64,000 nt of DNA from Parafannyhessea umbonata (GTDB lineage: Bacteria; Actinomycetota; Coriobacteriia; Coriobacteriales; Atopobiaceae): assembly GCF_012844235.1 (NCBI RefSeq), contig NZ_JABAGR010000004.1, forward strand, positions 153,236-217,235, read 5' to 3'. This document shows positions 7,799-18,507 of the stretch, one piece after another. The position numbers and the translations under genes were made by a program. The notes under the pieces were generated by a model. It was not told the origin of the DNA, did no database searches, and saw only the letters and a list, made by a program, of their open reading frames with translations. Each line of letters opens with the position of its first letter. Within the stretch, counting starts at the first letter, position 1.

Positions 7799-10408
7799 AT
7801 GTTCGAGAAGTTCACAGACAAGGCCCGCAAGGTCATGAGCCTCGCGCAGGAGGAGGCCCGCAGCCTCGGCAAGATGTACGTGGGTACGGAGCACCTGCTG
7901 CTCGCGCTCATCCGCGAGGGCGACGGCATCGCCGCGCAGGCGCTCGCGAAGCTCGACGTCACGTATGACGAGACCGTGGCCACCATCAAGGAGATCTCGT
8001 CCGAGGAGACCGAGCCCGTCCCCGGCGGCCACATCCCGTTCACGCCGCGCGCCAAGCGCGTGCTGGAGGACGCGTACCGCGAGACCGTGACCCGCGGCCA
8101 GACCTACATCGCCACCGAGCACCTGCTCCTGGGCATCGTCGCGGAGGGCGACGGCCGCGCCATGACCGCGCTCTCTCGCATGGGCGTGTCCGGCGACGCC
8201 GTGCGCAACGCCGTGAACGAGCTGATGGAGAGCGAGGGCGAGAAGGGCGAGCCCGCCTCCGCCGCGACCGAGGTCGGCTTCGGCCCGCAGTTCATGGGCG
8301 CGGGCGCGCCGCAGGGCGGCTCGTCCGCCGACGACGGCTCCATGCTGGAGCAGTTCGGGCGCAACCTCACGAAGCTGGCGGCGGACGGCAAGCTCGACCC
8401 CGTCATCGGCCGCGACCGCGAGGTCGAGCGCGTGATGCAGGTGCTTGCCCGCCGCCAGAAGAACAACCCGCTCATCCTGGGCGACCCGGGCGTCGGCAAG
8501 ACGGCCATCGTCGAGGGCCTCGCGCAGCTCATCTCTGCCGGCAACGTGCCGGACATCCTGCGCGGCAAGCAGATCTGGACCCTGGACGTCGCCTCGCTCG
8601 TCGCCGGCTCCAAGTACCGCGGCGAGTTCGAGGAGCGCATGAAGAAGGTCATCGCGGAGGTGATGAAGAGCAAGGACGACATCCTCTTCATCGACGAGAT
8701 TCACACCATCATCGGCGCGGGCTCCGCGGAGGGCTCCATCGACGCGGCCTCCATCCTGAAGCCGCCGCTGTCCCGCGGCGAGATCCAGGTCATCGGCGCC
8801 ACGACGGTGGACGAGTACCGCAAGCACATCGAGAAGGACTCCGCGCTCGAGCGCCGCTTCCAGCCCGTCAACATCGGCGAGCCCACGCCGGAGGACACCA
8901 TCAAGATCCTCCACGGCCTGCAGGACCGCTACGAGAAGCACCACCACGTCAAGTACACGGACGCGGCCATCGAGGCGGCGGTCAGCCTCTCGAACCGCTA
9001 CGTGCAGGACAGGTTCCTTCCGGACAAGGCCATCGACATCATCGACGAGGCCGGCGCCCGCACGCGCGTCCACAAGACGACGCTGCCGCCGGAGCTCGCG
9101 CAGGTGGACGAGGAGCTCGCCCGCATCAAGGAGCAGAAGTCGAAGGCCGCGACGGCCCAGGAGTTCGAGGAGGCCGCGCGCCTGCGCGACAAGGAGCGCG
9201 AGCTCACGTCCAAGCGCGACGAGCTCGAGAAGTCCTGGCACGAGCGCCAGAGCAAGAACGTCGTCGTGGTGGACGAGAAGGACATAGCAGACGTGGTCTC
9301 GGACATCACCGGGGTCCCGGTGTCCAACCTGACCGAGGCGGAGGCCTCGAAGCTCCTGCGCTGCGAGGACGCCCTGCACCAGCGCGTCATCGGCCAGGAT
9401 GAGGCCGTGAGCAAGGTCGCGCGCGCCATCCGCCGCAGCCGCTCGCCGCTCAAGGACCCGCGTCGCCCCGGCGGCTCGTTCATCTTCCTCGGGCCGTCCG
9501 GCGTCGGCAAGTCGGAGCTCGCGAAGTCGCTCGCGGAGTTCCTGTTTGGCAGCGACGACGCCCTCATCAGCTTCGACATGTCCGAGTTCATGGAGAAGCA
9601 CGAGGTGTCCAAGCTCGTGGGCGCGCCTCCCGGATACGTTGGCTACGACGAGGGCGGCGAGCTCACGAAGGCCGTGCGCAGGCGCCCGTACTCCGTCGTG
9701 CTGTTCGACGAGATCGAGAAGGCCCACCCGGACGTCTTCAACGTCCTTCTCCAGATCCTGGACGAGGGTCGCCTGACCGACGGCCAGGGCCGCACCGTCG
9801 ACTTCAGCAACACCGTCATCATCATGACATCCAACATAGGCGCGCGCGAGATAGCGCAGACGGCGCCCATGGGCTTCAGCGCCGAGGGCAACGGCGGGCT
9901 TTCCGACCGCGAGATCAAGAGTCGCGTGGAGGGCGAGCTCAAGCACCTGTTCCGCCCGGAGTTCCTGAACCGCGTGGACGAGATCGTGGTGTTCAAGTCG
10001 CTCACGGGCGATCAGCTGCGCCAGATCGTGGAGCTCATGATCCGCGACCTGCGCAACCGCCTCATCGCGAACGGCATGTCCATCGAGCTGACGGACGCGG
10101 CGCGCGACTACATCGCGAAGCGCGGCACGGACCCCGTCTATGGCGCGCGTCCGCTGCGCCGCGCCATCCAGACGCTCATCGAGGACCCGCTGTCCGAGCA
10201 GATGCTCATGGGCACCTGGAAGGCGGGCGACGTGATCGCGGTGGACGCCGGCGAGGACGGCCTCACGTTCTCGAAGGGCGAGGGAGAGATCCCGGCCGTG
10301 ACCGAGAGGGTCCACATGGACCTTCCCCGCGCGCGCGAGCACTGGAGCGCGCCGGCCGGCGGCCACGCGACGCCCGGGGCCTCCGGGGGGCTTGCCTCCG
10401 CGGAGTAG
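7799..10408 (+). CDS. clpC: ATP-dependent Clp protease ATP-binding subunit ClpC
   Basis: 869 residues. Two Clp-N repeats (1-145), first AAA+ domain with Walker A GDPGVGKT (about 228), a UVR/M-domain helix pair (about 430-480, [20 protein letters not shown]) and second AAA+ domain with GPSGVGKS (about 565). The UVR segment separates ClpC from ClpB and ClpA. It unfolds substrates for ClpP, and the M-domain binds adaptors such as McsB or MecA in Bacillus. The ATG has GGAGG ten bases upstream. In Bacillus clpC follows ctsR-mcsAB; none of these is next to it here. Confidence 0.97.
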   Translation: MFEKFTDKARKVMSLAQEEARSLGKMYVGTEHLLLALIREGDGIAAQALAKLDVTYDETVATIKEISSEETEPVPGGHIPFTPRAKRVLEDAYRETVTRGQTYIATEHLLLGIVAEGDGRAMTALSRMGVSGDAVRNAVNELMESEGEKGEPASAATEVGFGPQFMGAGAPQGGSSADDGSMLEQFGRNLTKLAADGKLDPVIGRDREVERVMQVLARRQKNNPLILGDPGVGKTAIVEGLAQLISAGNVPDILRGKQIWTLDVASLVAGSKYRGEFEERMKKVIAEVMKSKDDILFIDEIHTIIGAGSAEGSIDAASILKPPLSRGEIQVIGATTVDEYRKHIEKDSALERRFQPVNIGEPTPEDTIKILHGLQDRYEKHHHVKYTDAAIEAAVSLSNRYVQDRFLPDKAIDIIDEAGARTRVHKTTLPPELAQVDEELARIKEQKSKAATAQEFEEAARLRDKERELTSKRDELEKSWHERQSKNVVVVDEKDIADVVSDITGVPVSNLTEAEASKLLRCEDALHQRVIGQDEAVSKVARAIRRSRSPLKDPRRPGGSFIFLGPSGVGKSELAKSLAEFLFGSDDALISFDMSEFMEKHEVSKLVGAPPGYVGYDEGGELTKAVRRRPYSVVLFDEIEKAHPDVFNVLLQILDEGRLTDGQGRTVDFSNTVIIMTSNIGAREIAQTAPMGFSAEGNGGLSDREIKSRVEGELKHLFRPEFLNRVDEIVVFKSLTGDQLRQIVELMIRDLRNRLIANGMSIELTDAARDYIAKRGTDPVYGARPLRRAIQTLIEDPLSEQMLMGTWKAGDVIAVDAGEDGLTFSKGEGEIPAVTERVHMDLPRAREHWSAPAGGHATPGASGGLASAE

Positions 10409-10418
10409 CCGCGACAAA

Positions 10419-10456
10419 GGGGCGGGGTTCTTCTCGCCCCGCGCAAGCAATATACT
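10419..10456 (+). promoter_or_regulatory. clpC 3' hairpin and disA promoter
   Basis: GCGGGG (10422-10427) can pair with CCCCGC (10437-10442), a possible weak terminator. TTCTTC (10428-10433), 17 bases and TATACT (10451-10456) form a promoter 62 bases before disA. The -35 box overlaps a CTTCTCG motif (10430-10436). Confidence 0.5.
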
Positions 10457-10517
10457 GTTGGTGACGACGTTGGCCGGCCCGCGACGCGCGGGCCGGCTGT
10501 GATATGGGGGTGAGCCG

Positions 10518-11591
10518 ATGGACCAGAACGAGGTGGACAGGGCCCAGGACAGCAGGGAGCGACTGCGCTCGGCCATTCGCCAGACCGCGCCGGGAACGTC
10601 GCTCAGGCACGCGCTTGACATGATCATCGCGGGCCACATGGGGGCGCTCATCTGCATAGGCGACACGGACGCCGTGCTGGCCGCCGGGGACGACGGCTTC
10701 AAGCTTGACATATCGTTCACCGCGAACCGCCTGTTCGAGCTCAGCAAGATGGACGGCGCCATCGTGATCGACAAGGGGCTCACCCAGATCCTGCGCGCAA
10801 ACTACCACCTGAACCCGGACCCGTCGCTCCCCACAAGCGAGACGGGGATGCGCCATCGCACCGCCGCGCGCATGAGCCTGCTCACGAAGGCCATCGTGAT
10901 ATCCGTGTCAGAGCGCCGGCAGGTCGTGAACGTCTTCGTGGACGGCAAGGGCCACCAGCTGCGCACCGTGACGCAGATTATGGCGTCCGTGAACCAGCTG
11001 CTGGTGTCGCTGCAGAGCACGCGCACGCAGCTCGACCGCAGCCTGCTGCGCCTGACCACGCTCGAGCTGGACAACTACGTCACGCTTTCGGACATAACTG
11101 AGACGATCTACCTGTTCGAGGTGCTGGCCACCGTGGCGGAGCAGCTGGACCGCCTGATCCTGGAGCTGGGAAGCGAGGGCAAGACCATCGAGATGCAGCG
11201 CGACGAGTTCGTGGGCGACGCGAGCGAGAACTACACGCTGCTGGTGCGCGACTACGCGGCGGACTCCTCGCGCGAGAACGCGGCCCGCATCCGCAGGCAG
11301 CTGCACGAGACGGACAACGCCCGCCTGCGCCAGCCAAAGGTGGTCGCGTCCATCCTGGGCTACGAGGGCAAGAGCGAGGACTCCATCCTGACGCCGCTGG
11401 GCCTGCGCACGCTGTCGAACATCTCCGTGGTGCGAAAGGGCATGGCCGATAAGATCGTGGACGAGTACGGATCGCTCCAGAACCTGCTCGACGACATCGA
11501 GAAGAACCCGTCGCGCCTGGACAGCGTGGGCGTGGACAACCCCAGCATCCTGGCGGACAGCCTGTACCGCATGTGGGGCAAGCGCGCATGA
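10518..11591 (+). CDS. disA: DNA integrity scanning diadenylate cyclase DisA
   Basis: 357 residues, full length. Makes cyclic di-AMP from two ATP. The N-terminal DAC domain has the catalytic DGA (MDGAIV, about 78) and RHR (GMRHRTAAR, about 110) motifs. A central helical linker follows, then a C-terminal helix-hairpin-helix DNA-binding domain (LGLRTLSNI to the end). It is the first gene of a compact operon and overlaps ispD by an ATGA. The usual upstream partner radA is missing between clpC and disA. Confidence 0.97.
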   Translation: MDQNEVDRAQDSRERLRSAIRQTAPGTSLRHALDMIIAGHMGALICIGDTDAVLAAGDDGFKLDISFTANRLFELSKMDGAIVIDKGLTQILRANYHLNPDPSLPTSETGMRHRTAARMSLLTKAIVISVSERRQVVNVFVDGKGHQLRTVTQIMASVNQLLVSLQSTRTQLDRSLLRLTTLELDNYVTLSDITETIYLFEVLATVAEQLDRLILELGSEGKTIEMQRDEFVGDASENYTLLVRDYAADSSRENAARIRRQLHETDNARLRQPKVVASILGYEGKSEDSILTPLGLRTLSNISVVRKGMADKIVDEYGSLQNLLDDIEKNPSRLDSVGVDNPSILADSLYRMWGKRA

Positions 11592-12376
11592 GCGCCCCAA
11601 GGCCGTGCGCATGCGCCCTGGCCGAGAAGGACGCGCCCACGCGATCCGGGCAGGACACGTGCGCGATAGTGGTTGCCGGCGGCGTGGGCCAGCGCTTTGG
11701 CGACCCGCGAGGCAAGCAGTACGTGGAGCTGTGCGGGCTGCCCATAGCGTGCTGGGCGGTTCTCGCGCTGGACAGGGCGCCCTCCGTGGGGCACGTCGTG
11801 GTGGTGTGCGCGCCGGAGCGCGAGGACGAGATGCGCCGCGACGTGCTGGGCAGGCTCCGCCTGCGCTGCCCGGTGACCATAGCCCACTCCGGCGCGACGA
11901 GGCAGGAGTCCGTGTACTCGGGGCTGTGCGCCGTGCCCGGGCGCTCGGGCTTCTCGATGGTGGCCATCCACGACGCCGCGCGCCCGCTCGTGCGCACGCA
12001 GGACGTGGAGCGCTGCATCGCGCGCGTCCGCGGGGACGATGCGGTGGCGGGCGCCATCTGCGCCGTGCCCAGCACGGACACGCTGAAGCTGGTGGAGGGC
12101 GACTCCGTCGTGGCGACGCCGGACCGCAGCTTCTATTGGTGCGCGCAGACGCCGCAGGTGTTCAGGACGAAGGCCATCGTGTCCGCCCACCGCGCAGCCA
12201 TATGGGACGAGTTCGTGGGGACGGACGACGCGTCGCTGGTGGAGCGCCACGGCGGGCGCGTGGCGTGCGTGAAGTCCAGCCGCGACAACATAAAGGTGAC
12301 GCTTCCCGAGGACCTGGCCATTGCGCAGACGCTGCTCGAGCGGCGCCTGATCCAGGAGGGCTGCGGCCTTGAGTGA
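11588..12376 (+). CDS. ispD: 2-C-methyl-D-erythritol 4-phosphate cytidylyltransferase
   Basis: 262 residues. Third step of the MEP isoprenoid pathway: couples CTP to MEP. It has the nucleotidyltransferase glycine loop (VAGGVGQRFG...GKQY), HDAARPLV and a DDASLVE segment typical of IspD. An unusual Cys/Ala/Arg-rich extension of about 24 residues precedes the first strand. The ATG overlaps the disA stop (ATGA), indicating translational coupling. ispF follows directly. Confidence 0.95.
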   Translation: MSAPRPCACALAEKDAPTRSGQDTCAIVVAGGVGQRFGDPRGKQYVELCGLPIACWAVLALDRAPSVGHVVVVCAPEREDEMRRDVLGRLRLRCPVTIAHSGATRQESVYSGLCAVPGRSGFSMVAIHDAARPLVRTQDVERCIARVRGDDAVAGAICAVPSTDTLKLVEGDSVVATPDRSFYWCAQTPQVFRTKAIVSAHRAAIWDEFVGTDDASLVERHGGRVACVKSSRDNIKVTLPEDLAIAQTLLERRLIQEGCGLE

Positions 12377-12385
12377 GGGGGAGAC

Positions 12386-12898
12386 GTGCTTCGCATAGGA
12401 CACGGGTTCGACGTCCACCGCTTCGCGGAGGGACGCAGGTGCATCCTGGGCGGCGTGGACGTGCCGAGCCAGAGGGGGCTTCTGGGCCACTCCGACGCGG
12501 ACGTCGTGACGCACGCCCTGATGGACGCCATACTGGGCGCGCTTCGCGCCGGCGACATAGGCCAGCTCTTTCCGGACGACGACCCCGCGTTCGAGGGGGC
12601 GGACTCCCTCGTGCTGCTCTCGCGCGTGATGGACGTGGTGCGCGAGCGCGGCGCGCGCGTGATGGACTGCGACTGCACCATCGCGGCGCAGGCGCCAAGG
12701 CTAGCGCCGTACCGCGACCAGATGAGGGGCAACCTCGCCCGCGCCATGGGCGTGGACGTGGGATGCGTGGGCATGAAGGCCACCACGACGGAGCGGCTGG
12801 GCTTCGTGGGCCGCGAGGAGGGCATCGCCGCGTGGGCCGTGGTGCTTCTGGACGACGGCCAGGGCGACGCCGCGGGCGCCGGGCGATGTAACGACTGA
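12386..12898 (+). CDS. ispF: 2-C-methyl-D-erythritol 2,4-cyclodiphosphate synthase
   Basis: 170 residues; GTG start with GAGGGGG upstream. Zinc enzyme of the MEP pathway. The metal and substrate motifs are intact: GHGFDVHRF (Asp/His ligands), LLGHSDADVVTHALMDAILG (His ligand), DIGQLFPD and a late KATTTERLGFVGR. A short Gly/Ala tail follows the fold. It lies nine bases after ispD. Confidence 0.96.
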   Translation: MLRIGHGFDVHRFAEGRRCILGGVDVPSQRGLLGHSDADVVTHALMDAILGALRAGDIGQLFPDDDPAFEGADSLVLLSRVMDVVRERGARVMDCDCTIAAQAPRLAPYRDQMRGNLARAMGVDVGCVGMKATTTERLGFVGREEGIAAWAVVLLDDGQGDAAGAGRCND

Positions 12899-12991
12899 GG
12901 CGCCCGGGGCCGCGGCCCAGGCGCAAAGCGCTACAATGCCATGCCATGAACGCACGCGGGCCACGCCCGCTCACACCCAAGGAGAACCACG

Positions 12992-14467
<1,476 letters not shown>

Positions 14468-14474
14468 GGGGCCC

Positions 14475-15497
14475 ATGTCGAAGATGCAGCCGAGAAGCGC
14501 CGGGCGTCCCGACAGGGGCGGCGCGCGGGGCGCGGGCGGACGTGGATCCGCGCGTCCCGCGGGCGGTCGCGGGGAGCGCCGGGGGCCGAAGGCGGCCGCC
14601 AATGGCCGCGACCGGGCATCGCGCGGCCAGGGCCAGCGCGGGCCCGCCTCCCGCGACGACGCCCGCAGGGGCGGCCAGCACCGCCAGGGCCAGCGTCCCG
14701 CCCAGGGCCAGCGTCCCACGACGGACTTCATCGAGGGTCGCCGCGCGTGCGCGGAGGCCCTGGAGGGCGGGCTCCCGCTGAAGCGCGCGCTCGTGGCCAT
14801 GGGCGGCGAGCAGGACCAGACGCTCGCCGGCCTCGTCCGCAGGCTGGAGGCGGCCGGCGTCCCGGTGGAGCGCGTGCCAAAGGGGCGGCTCGACGCCATC
14901 AGCTCGCACGGCGCCCACCAGGGCATCGTGGTGCAGACCCGTCCGTTCGCCTACGCGGAGCTCTCGGACGTCATCGCAAACGCGGGCGACGGCCACGCGC
15001 TCGTGGTTCTTCTCGACCACGTGACCGACGAGGGCAACTTCGGCGCGATCGTCCGCTCCGCGGAGGTCGTGGGCGCGGCCGGCGTCGTCATCGCGAAGGC
15101 GCGTGCGGCCGGCGTGGGCGTGGGCGCGTACAAGACGTCCGCCGGCGCGGTGCTGCACGTGCCCATAGCGCAGGTGCCAAACCTCGCGACCGCGATAGAC
15201 GAGCTCAAGCGCGCCGGCTTCTGGGTGGCCGGCTCCACGGAGCACGCGACGCAGGACGTGTGGTCCGCGCCGCTTGAGGGAAGGCTGTGCCTGGTCATGG
15301 GCTCGGAGGGCTCCGGGATCTCGCAGCTGGTGCGCAGGAAGTGCGACTTCGAGTGCCGCCTGCCGCAGTGGGGCCGGGTGGAGTCGCTCAACGTGGCCCA
15401 GGCCGCCACGGTCATGTGCTACGAGTGGCTTCGTCGCGAGAGTGCTGCCGCGGCGGACGCGCCCGCAGGCGCCGCGACGCCGGTGGGGGAGCGCTAG
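14475..15497 (+). CDS. rlmB: 23S rRNA 2'-O-methyltransferase, TrmH/RlmB family, with Arg/Gly/Gln-rich N-tail
   Basis: 340 residues. Residues 1-78 are low complexity (Arg, Gly, Gln, Ala) with repeated RGQGQR/QGQRP units. Then comes the substrate-binding domain (FIEGRRACAEAL) and a SPOUT methyltransferase with LLDHVTDEGNFGAIVRSAE, CLVMGSEGSG and ESLNVAQAATV, the knotted SAM-site motifs. RlmB modifies a conserved 23S guanosine. The basic tail is longer than in the E. coli enzyme and may bind RNA. Seven bases after cysS; rae1 starts one base after its stop. Confidence 0.92.
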   Translation: MSKMQPRSAGRPDRGGARGAGGRGSARPAGGRGERRGPKAAANGRDRASRGQGQRGPASRDDARRGGQHRQGQRPAQGQRPTTDFIEGRRACAEALEGGLPLKRALVAMGGEQDQTLAGLVRRLEAAGVPVERVPKGRLDAISSHGAHQGIVVQTRPFAYAELSDVIANAGDGHALVVLLDHVTDEGNFGAIVRSAEVVGAAGVVIAKARAAGVGVGAYKTSAGAVLHVPIAQVPNLATAIDELKRAGFWVAGSTEHATQDVWSAPLEGRLCLVMGSEGSGISQLVRRKCDFECRLPQWGRVESLNVAQAATVMCYEWLRRESAAAADAPAGAATPVGER

Positions 15498-15498
15498 C

Positions 15499-16044
15499 AT
15501 GGCGCGGCCCGCGGAGCTTCTGGTGGTGGACGGCTACAACGTCATCCACAAGTCCCAGCGCTACATGTGCCTCGTGGATAAGCCGTCCGGCCGCCTGGGC
15601 GATACCGACCCGTTCGACCGCGCGCGCCAGCTGCTCATAGCAGACGTGGCTGCGTACGCGCAGGGCTGCTACGAGGCCGTCGTCGTGTTCGACGCCGCCG
15701 GCAACGTCTCGCCCGAGCGCCCGAACCTCACCGTCGCCGGCGTGCGCACGGTCTTCTCGCCCACGGGCGAGGACGCGGACAGCGTCATAGAGCGCCTGGT
15801 TACGGAGGCCCGCCACCACGTGCGCGCCGTCACGGTCATCACGTCCGACAACACCATCCGCGCCACGGTGGGCGGCGTGCCCGTCACGCGCGTGTCGAGC
15901 GACGTGCTCATCGCGGACGTGGGTGCCATCGTGGAGGACGTGCGCGCGGCGAACGAGGAGCGCAACCACCAGCACCTCACGCTGGAGGACAGGCTCGACC
16001 CCAAGACGCGCCAGAAGCTGGATAGGCTGCTCGGCCGCATCTAG
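15499..16044 (+). CDS. rae1: NYN-domain ribosome-associated endoribonuclease (Rae1/YacP family)
   Basis: 181 residues from the ATG next to the rlmB stop. A PIN-like NYN domain starts LLVVDGYNVIH, with AVVVFDAAGN, FSPTGEDADSVIERL and VITSDNTIRATV supplying the acidic residues. In Bacillus the homologue cleaves mRNA in the ribosomal A site. Its place right after rlmB is conserved with Firmicutes and supports the call. Confidence 0.88.
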   Translation: MARPAELLVVDGYNVIHKSQRYMCLVDKPSGRLGDTDPFDRARQLLIADVAAYAQGCYEAVVVFDAAGNVSPERPNLTVAGVRTVFSPTGEDADSVIERLVTEARHHVRAVTVITSDNTIRATVGGVPVTRVSSDVLIADVGAIVEDVRAANEERNHQHLTLEDRLDPKTRQKLDRLLGRI

Positions 16045-16082
16045 GCGCCCGTGCCATCGCGACGCCGCCCTGCCAGCCGCAC

Positions 16083-16111
16083 TCGACAACGTCCGGCCAA
16101 GGCGCTATGAT
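16083..16111 (+). promoter_or_regulatory. Promoter for tRNA-Thr(UGU)
   Basis: TCGACA (16083-16088), a 17-base spacer, TATGAT (16106-16111), ten bases before the tRNA. Confidence 0.6.
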
Positions 16112-16121
16112 GCTAGGACCC

Positions 16122-16196
16122 GCTGGCGTAGCTCAATGGTAGAGCCCTGGTTTTGTAAACCAGTTGTTGTAGGTTCGAGCCCTATCGCCAGCTCCA
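16122..16196 (+). tRNA. tRNA-Thr (anticodon TGT)
   Basis: 75 bases with acceptor GCTGGCG/CGCCAGC, D arm GCTC...GAGC, anticodon stem CTGGT/ACCAG with loop TTTGTAA, T arm GGTTCGAGCC and encoded CCA. Confidence 0.96.
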
Positions 16197-16206
16197 GAAA
16201 AAACAG

Positions 16207-16242
16207 CGCCAAAACCTTTTGCGGGTTTTGGCGCCTTTTTTA
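16207..16242 (+). terminator. Terminator of tRNA-Thr
   Basis: GCGCCAAAACC (16207-16217) pairs perfectly with GGTTTTGGCGC (16225-16235), followed by CTTTTTT. Confidence 0.9.
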
Positions 16243-16335
16243 TCCCAACGCAATGTTTCGAAGAGAAGAACGACATGCCCTACCTGCAATTATGTAGGAA
16301 ATATGAGGGGGATACGCCCGGTTGGGTGGAATGAG

Positions 16336-16367
16336 TTGACAAGCTGGTCCGCGGGCCGTAGTATACT
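16336..16367 (+). promoter_or_regulatory. Promoter for tRNA-Tyr/Thr/Met-tuf unit
   Basis: Consensus TTGACA (16336-16341) with TAGTAT after 17 bases (16359-16364) or TATACT after 20 (16362-16367). First tRNA 58 bases downstream. Confidence 0.75.
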
Positions 16368-16424
16368 TTCCGCTTGCAAGGGAAGTCCTCGCGAACGAAC
16401 GAGCAAGCAGCTTGAAAACGGAAT

Positions 16425-16508
16425 GGGGATGTGGCACAGCGGCAACTGCGGCGGACTGTAAATCCGCTCCCTCTGGGTTCCTTGGTTCGAGTCCAAGCAT
16501 CCCCACCA
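16425..16508 (+). tRNA. tRNA-Tyr (anticodon GTA)
   Basis: 84 bases with a long class II variable arm, acceptor GGGGATG/CATCCCC, loop CTGTAAA with GTA anticodon, and encoded CCA. Confidence 0.96.
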
Positions 16509-16514
16509 TTCCAG

Positions 16515-16590
16515 GCCCGTGTAGCTCAGTCGGTAGAGCACTTCGTTGGTAACGAAGAGGTCACCGGTTCGAATCCGGTCGCGGGCTCCA
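16515..16590 (+). tRNA. tRNA-Thr (anticodon GGT)
   Basis: 76 bases, acceptor GCCCGTG/CGCGGGC, anticodon stem CTTCG/CGAAG with loop TTGGTAA, T arm GGTTCGAATCC, encoded CCA. Six bases after tRNA-Tyr. Confidence 0.96.
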
Positions 16591-16612
16591 TGTTTCAAGT
16601 GCCACACACCAT

Positions 16613-16689
16613 GCCGGTGTAGCTCAGCTGGTTAGAGCACGCGGCTCATACCCGCGATGTCACTGGTTCGAATCCAGTCACCGGTACCA
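16613..16689 (+). tRNA. tRNA-Met (anticodon CAT), elongator type
   Basis: 77 bases, acceptor GCCGGTG/CACCGGT (first pair G-U), anticodon stem CGCGG/CCGCG with loop CTCATAC, encoded CCA. The stem lacks the three G-C pairs of initiator tRNA, so elongator is preferred. Confidence 0.92.
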
Positions 16690-16699
16690 TGGCTTTAAT

Positions 16700-16717
16700 G
16701 AGGCGCTTCGGCGCCTC
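16700..16717 (+). other. UUCG-loop hairpin between tRNA-Met and tuf
   Basis: GAGGCGC, TTCG loop, GCGCCTC. Very stable stem without a T-run. Probably an RNA processing or partial termination signal separating the tRNA transcript from tuf mRNA. Confidence 0.55.
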
Positions 16718-16789
16718 TGAGCATAATTAGGCGTCGTTTTTAGTACCATGGAATAGCCCGCGAAGGTTGTTTCAAAAGGAGGATTGGCA

Positions 16790-17995
16790 ATGGCCAAGGA
16801 GAAGTTCGACCGTTCTAAGCCACACGTAAACATCGGTACGATTGGTCACGTCGACCACGGTAAGACCACCCTTACCGCAGCCATCACCAAGGTTCTCTCC
16901 GAGACCGAGGGCTGCAAGGCTGACTACACCGCCTTCGAGAACATCGACAAGGCTCCCGAGGAGCGTCAGCGTGGTATTACCATTTCTGTCGCCCACGTCG
17001 AGTACGAGACCTGGGAGCGCCACTACGCGCACGTCGACTGCCCGGGCCACGCTGACTACGTCAAGAACATGATCTCCGGCGCTGCTCAGATGGATGGTGC
17101 CATCCTCGTCATCGCAGCGACCGACGGCCCCATGGCTCAGACTCGTGAGCACATCCTCCTCGCCCGTCAGGTTGGCGTTAAGTACATCGTCGTCTTCCTG
17201 AACAAGTGCGACATGGTCGACGACGAGGAGCTCATCGACCTCGTCGAGATGGAGACCCGCGACCTCCTGTCCGAGTACGGCTTCCCCGGAGACGACATCC
17301 CCATCATCCGTGGCTCCGCTCTCGGCGCCCTCAACGGCGAGCAGAAGTGGGTCGACTCCATCGTCGAGCTCATGCACACCGTTGACTCCTACATCCCGAC
17401 CCCCGCTCGTGACAACGAGAAGCCGTTCCTGATGGCCATCGAGGACGTCATGACCATCTCCGGCCGTGGTACCGTCGTCACCGGCCGTGTCGAGCGTGGC
17501 GAGCTCAAGCTCAACGAGCCCGTCGAGATCGTCGGCATCAAGGACACCCAGACCTCCACTGCCACCGGCATCGAGATGTTCCGCAAGACCATGGACTTCT
17601 GCGAGGCTGGCGACAACGTCGGCATCCTGCTCCGTGGCATCAAGCGCGAGGACGTCGTCCGTGGCCAGGTTCTCTGCAAGCCCGGCTCCGTTACCCCTCA
17701 CCACGAGTTCACCGGCGAGATCTACGTCCTCACCAAGGAGGAGGGTGGCCGTCACACCCCGTTCTTCTCCGGCTATCGTCCCCAGTTCTACTTCCGCACC
17801 ACTGACGTGACTGGCGACATCACTGAGCTCACCGACTCCGATGGCAACAAGGTTGAGATGGCTATGCCTGGCGACCACATCACCATCCACTGCGACCTCA
17901 TTCACCCGATCGCCATGGAGGAGGGCCTCCGCTTCGCTATCCGCGAGGGTGGCCACACCGTCGGCGACGGCCGTGTCTCCACGATCATTGCGTAG
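16790..17995 (+). CDS. tuf: Elongation factor Tu
   Basis: 401 residues; ATG with AAAGGAGG. GTPase that brings aminoacyl-tRNA to the ribosome. G1 GHVDHGKT, switch I RQRGITI, G3 DCPGHADY and G4 NKCDMVDD are all intact, followed by two beta-barrel domains. It sits behind a Tyr-Thr-Met tRNA cluster, recalling E. coli tufB with its tRNA genes, and not after fusA as in most str operons. A strong terminator follows. Confidence 0.98.
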   Translation: MAKEKFDRSKPHVNIGTIGHVDHGKTTLTAAITKVLSETEGCKADYTAFENIDKAPEERQRGITISVAHVEYETWERHYAHVDCPGHADYVKNMISGAAQMDGAILVIAATDGPMAQTREHILLARQVGVKYIVVFLNKCDMVDDEELIDLVEMETRDLLSEYGFPGDDIPIIRGSALGALNGEQKWVDSIVELMHTVDSYIPTPARDNEKPFLMAIEDVMTISGRGTVVTGRVERGELKLNEPVEIVGIKDTQTSTATGIEMFRKTMDFCEAGDNVGILLRGIKREDVVRGQVLCKPGSVTPHHEFTGEIYVLTKEEGGRHTPFFSGYRPQFYFRTTDVTGDITELTDSDGNKVEMAMPGDHITIHCDLIHPIAMEEGLRFAIREGGHTVGDGRVSTIIA

Positions 17996-18024
17996 TATCT
18001 AGCTACACATAGTTCGTAGTTTTG

Positions 18025-18058
18025 GCCCGACGCCTCGTTTGGGGCGTCGGGCTGTTTT
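18025..18058 (+). terminator. tuf terminator
   Basis: GCCCGACGCC (18025-18034) with GGCGTCGGGC (18043-18052), then TGTTTTCTT. Confidence 0.9.
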
Positions 18059-18121
18059 CTTCTGTCGTATACGCTGATATTTGATGGTTTTGTCGAGTCG
18101 ACGAATGACAAACCCATCCAG

Positions 18122-18158
18122 TTGACAGACTGAACCATTGAATGGTAGCGTATACCAT
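18122..18158 (+). promoter_or_regulatory. rpmG promoter with palindrome over the -10 region
   Basis: Consensus TTGACA (18122-18127), 18 bases, TAGCGT (18146-18151). The palindrome ATGGTA-gcgta-TACCAT (18142-18158) overlaps the -10 box, and a second one, ACCATT-g-AATGGT, lies just before it. This could be an operator or simply leader structure. Confidence 0.5.
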
Positions 18159-18204
18159 CGCCGACGCAGGGGTAGTCCCGTGGCGGTTATCTATAGGAGG
18201 ATCA

Positions 18205-18354
18205 ATGCGTACACTCGTTACCCTTGCATGCACTGAGTGCAAGCGTCGCAATTACACCACGAAGAAGAACAAGGCAAACACTCCGGATCGCATGGAGTTG
18301 AAGAAATATTGCCCGTGGTGCCACAAGCACACCCTTCACAGGGAGACCCGCTAA
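18205..18354 (+). CDS. rpmG: 50S ribosomal protein L33
   Basis: 49 residues, ATG with AGGAGG. Zinc-ribbon form: CTEC near residue 9 and CPWC near residue 36. Its position before tRNA-Trp and secE-nusG is conserved in Gram-positive bacteria. Confidence 0.96.
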   Translation: MRTLVTLACTECKRRNYTTKKNKANTPDRMELKKYCPWCHKHTLHRETR

Positions 18355-18368
18355 AATAAGGGTCATAC

Positions 18369-18444
18369 AGGCCAGTAGCTCCAATGGTAGAGCGGCGGTC
18401 TCCAAAACCGTTTGTTGTGGGTTCGAGTCCTACCTGGCCTGCCA
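18369..18444 (+). tRNA. tRNA-Trp (anticodon CCA)
   Basis: 76 bases with acceptor AGGCCAG/CTGGCCT, anticodon loop CTCCAAA, T arm GGTTCGAGTCC and encoded CCA. Located between rpmG and secE. Confidence 0.96.
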
Positions 18445-18454
18445 GATTACACCA

Positions 18455-18482
18455 CCGGCTATCCCTTCTTGGGGTTAGCCGG
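18455..18482 (+). terminator. Hairpin between tRNA-Trp and secE
   Basis: CCGGCTA (18455-18461) with TAGCCGG (18476-18482), then TTTCT. Weak terminator or attenuator ahead of secE. Confidence 0.5.
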
Positions 18483-18507
18483 TTTCTATGAATAGGGGTT
18501 TCGTTTC

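Noticed and set aside
16784..16789. TTG two codons upstream as the tuf start
   Set aside because: The ATG at 16790 has better spacing from AAAGGAGG and gives the standard MAKEKF N-terminus.
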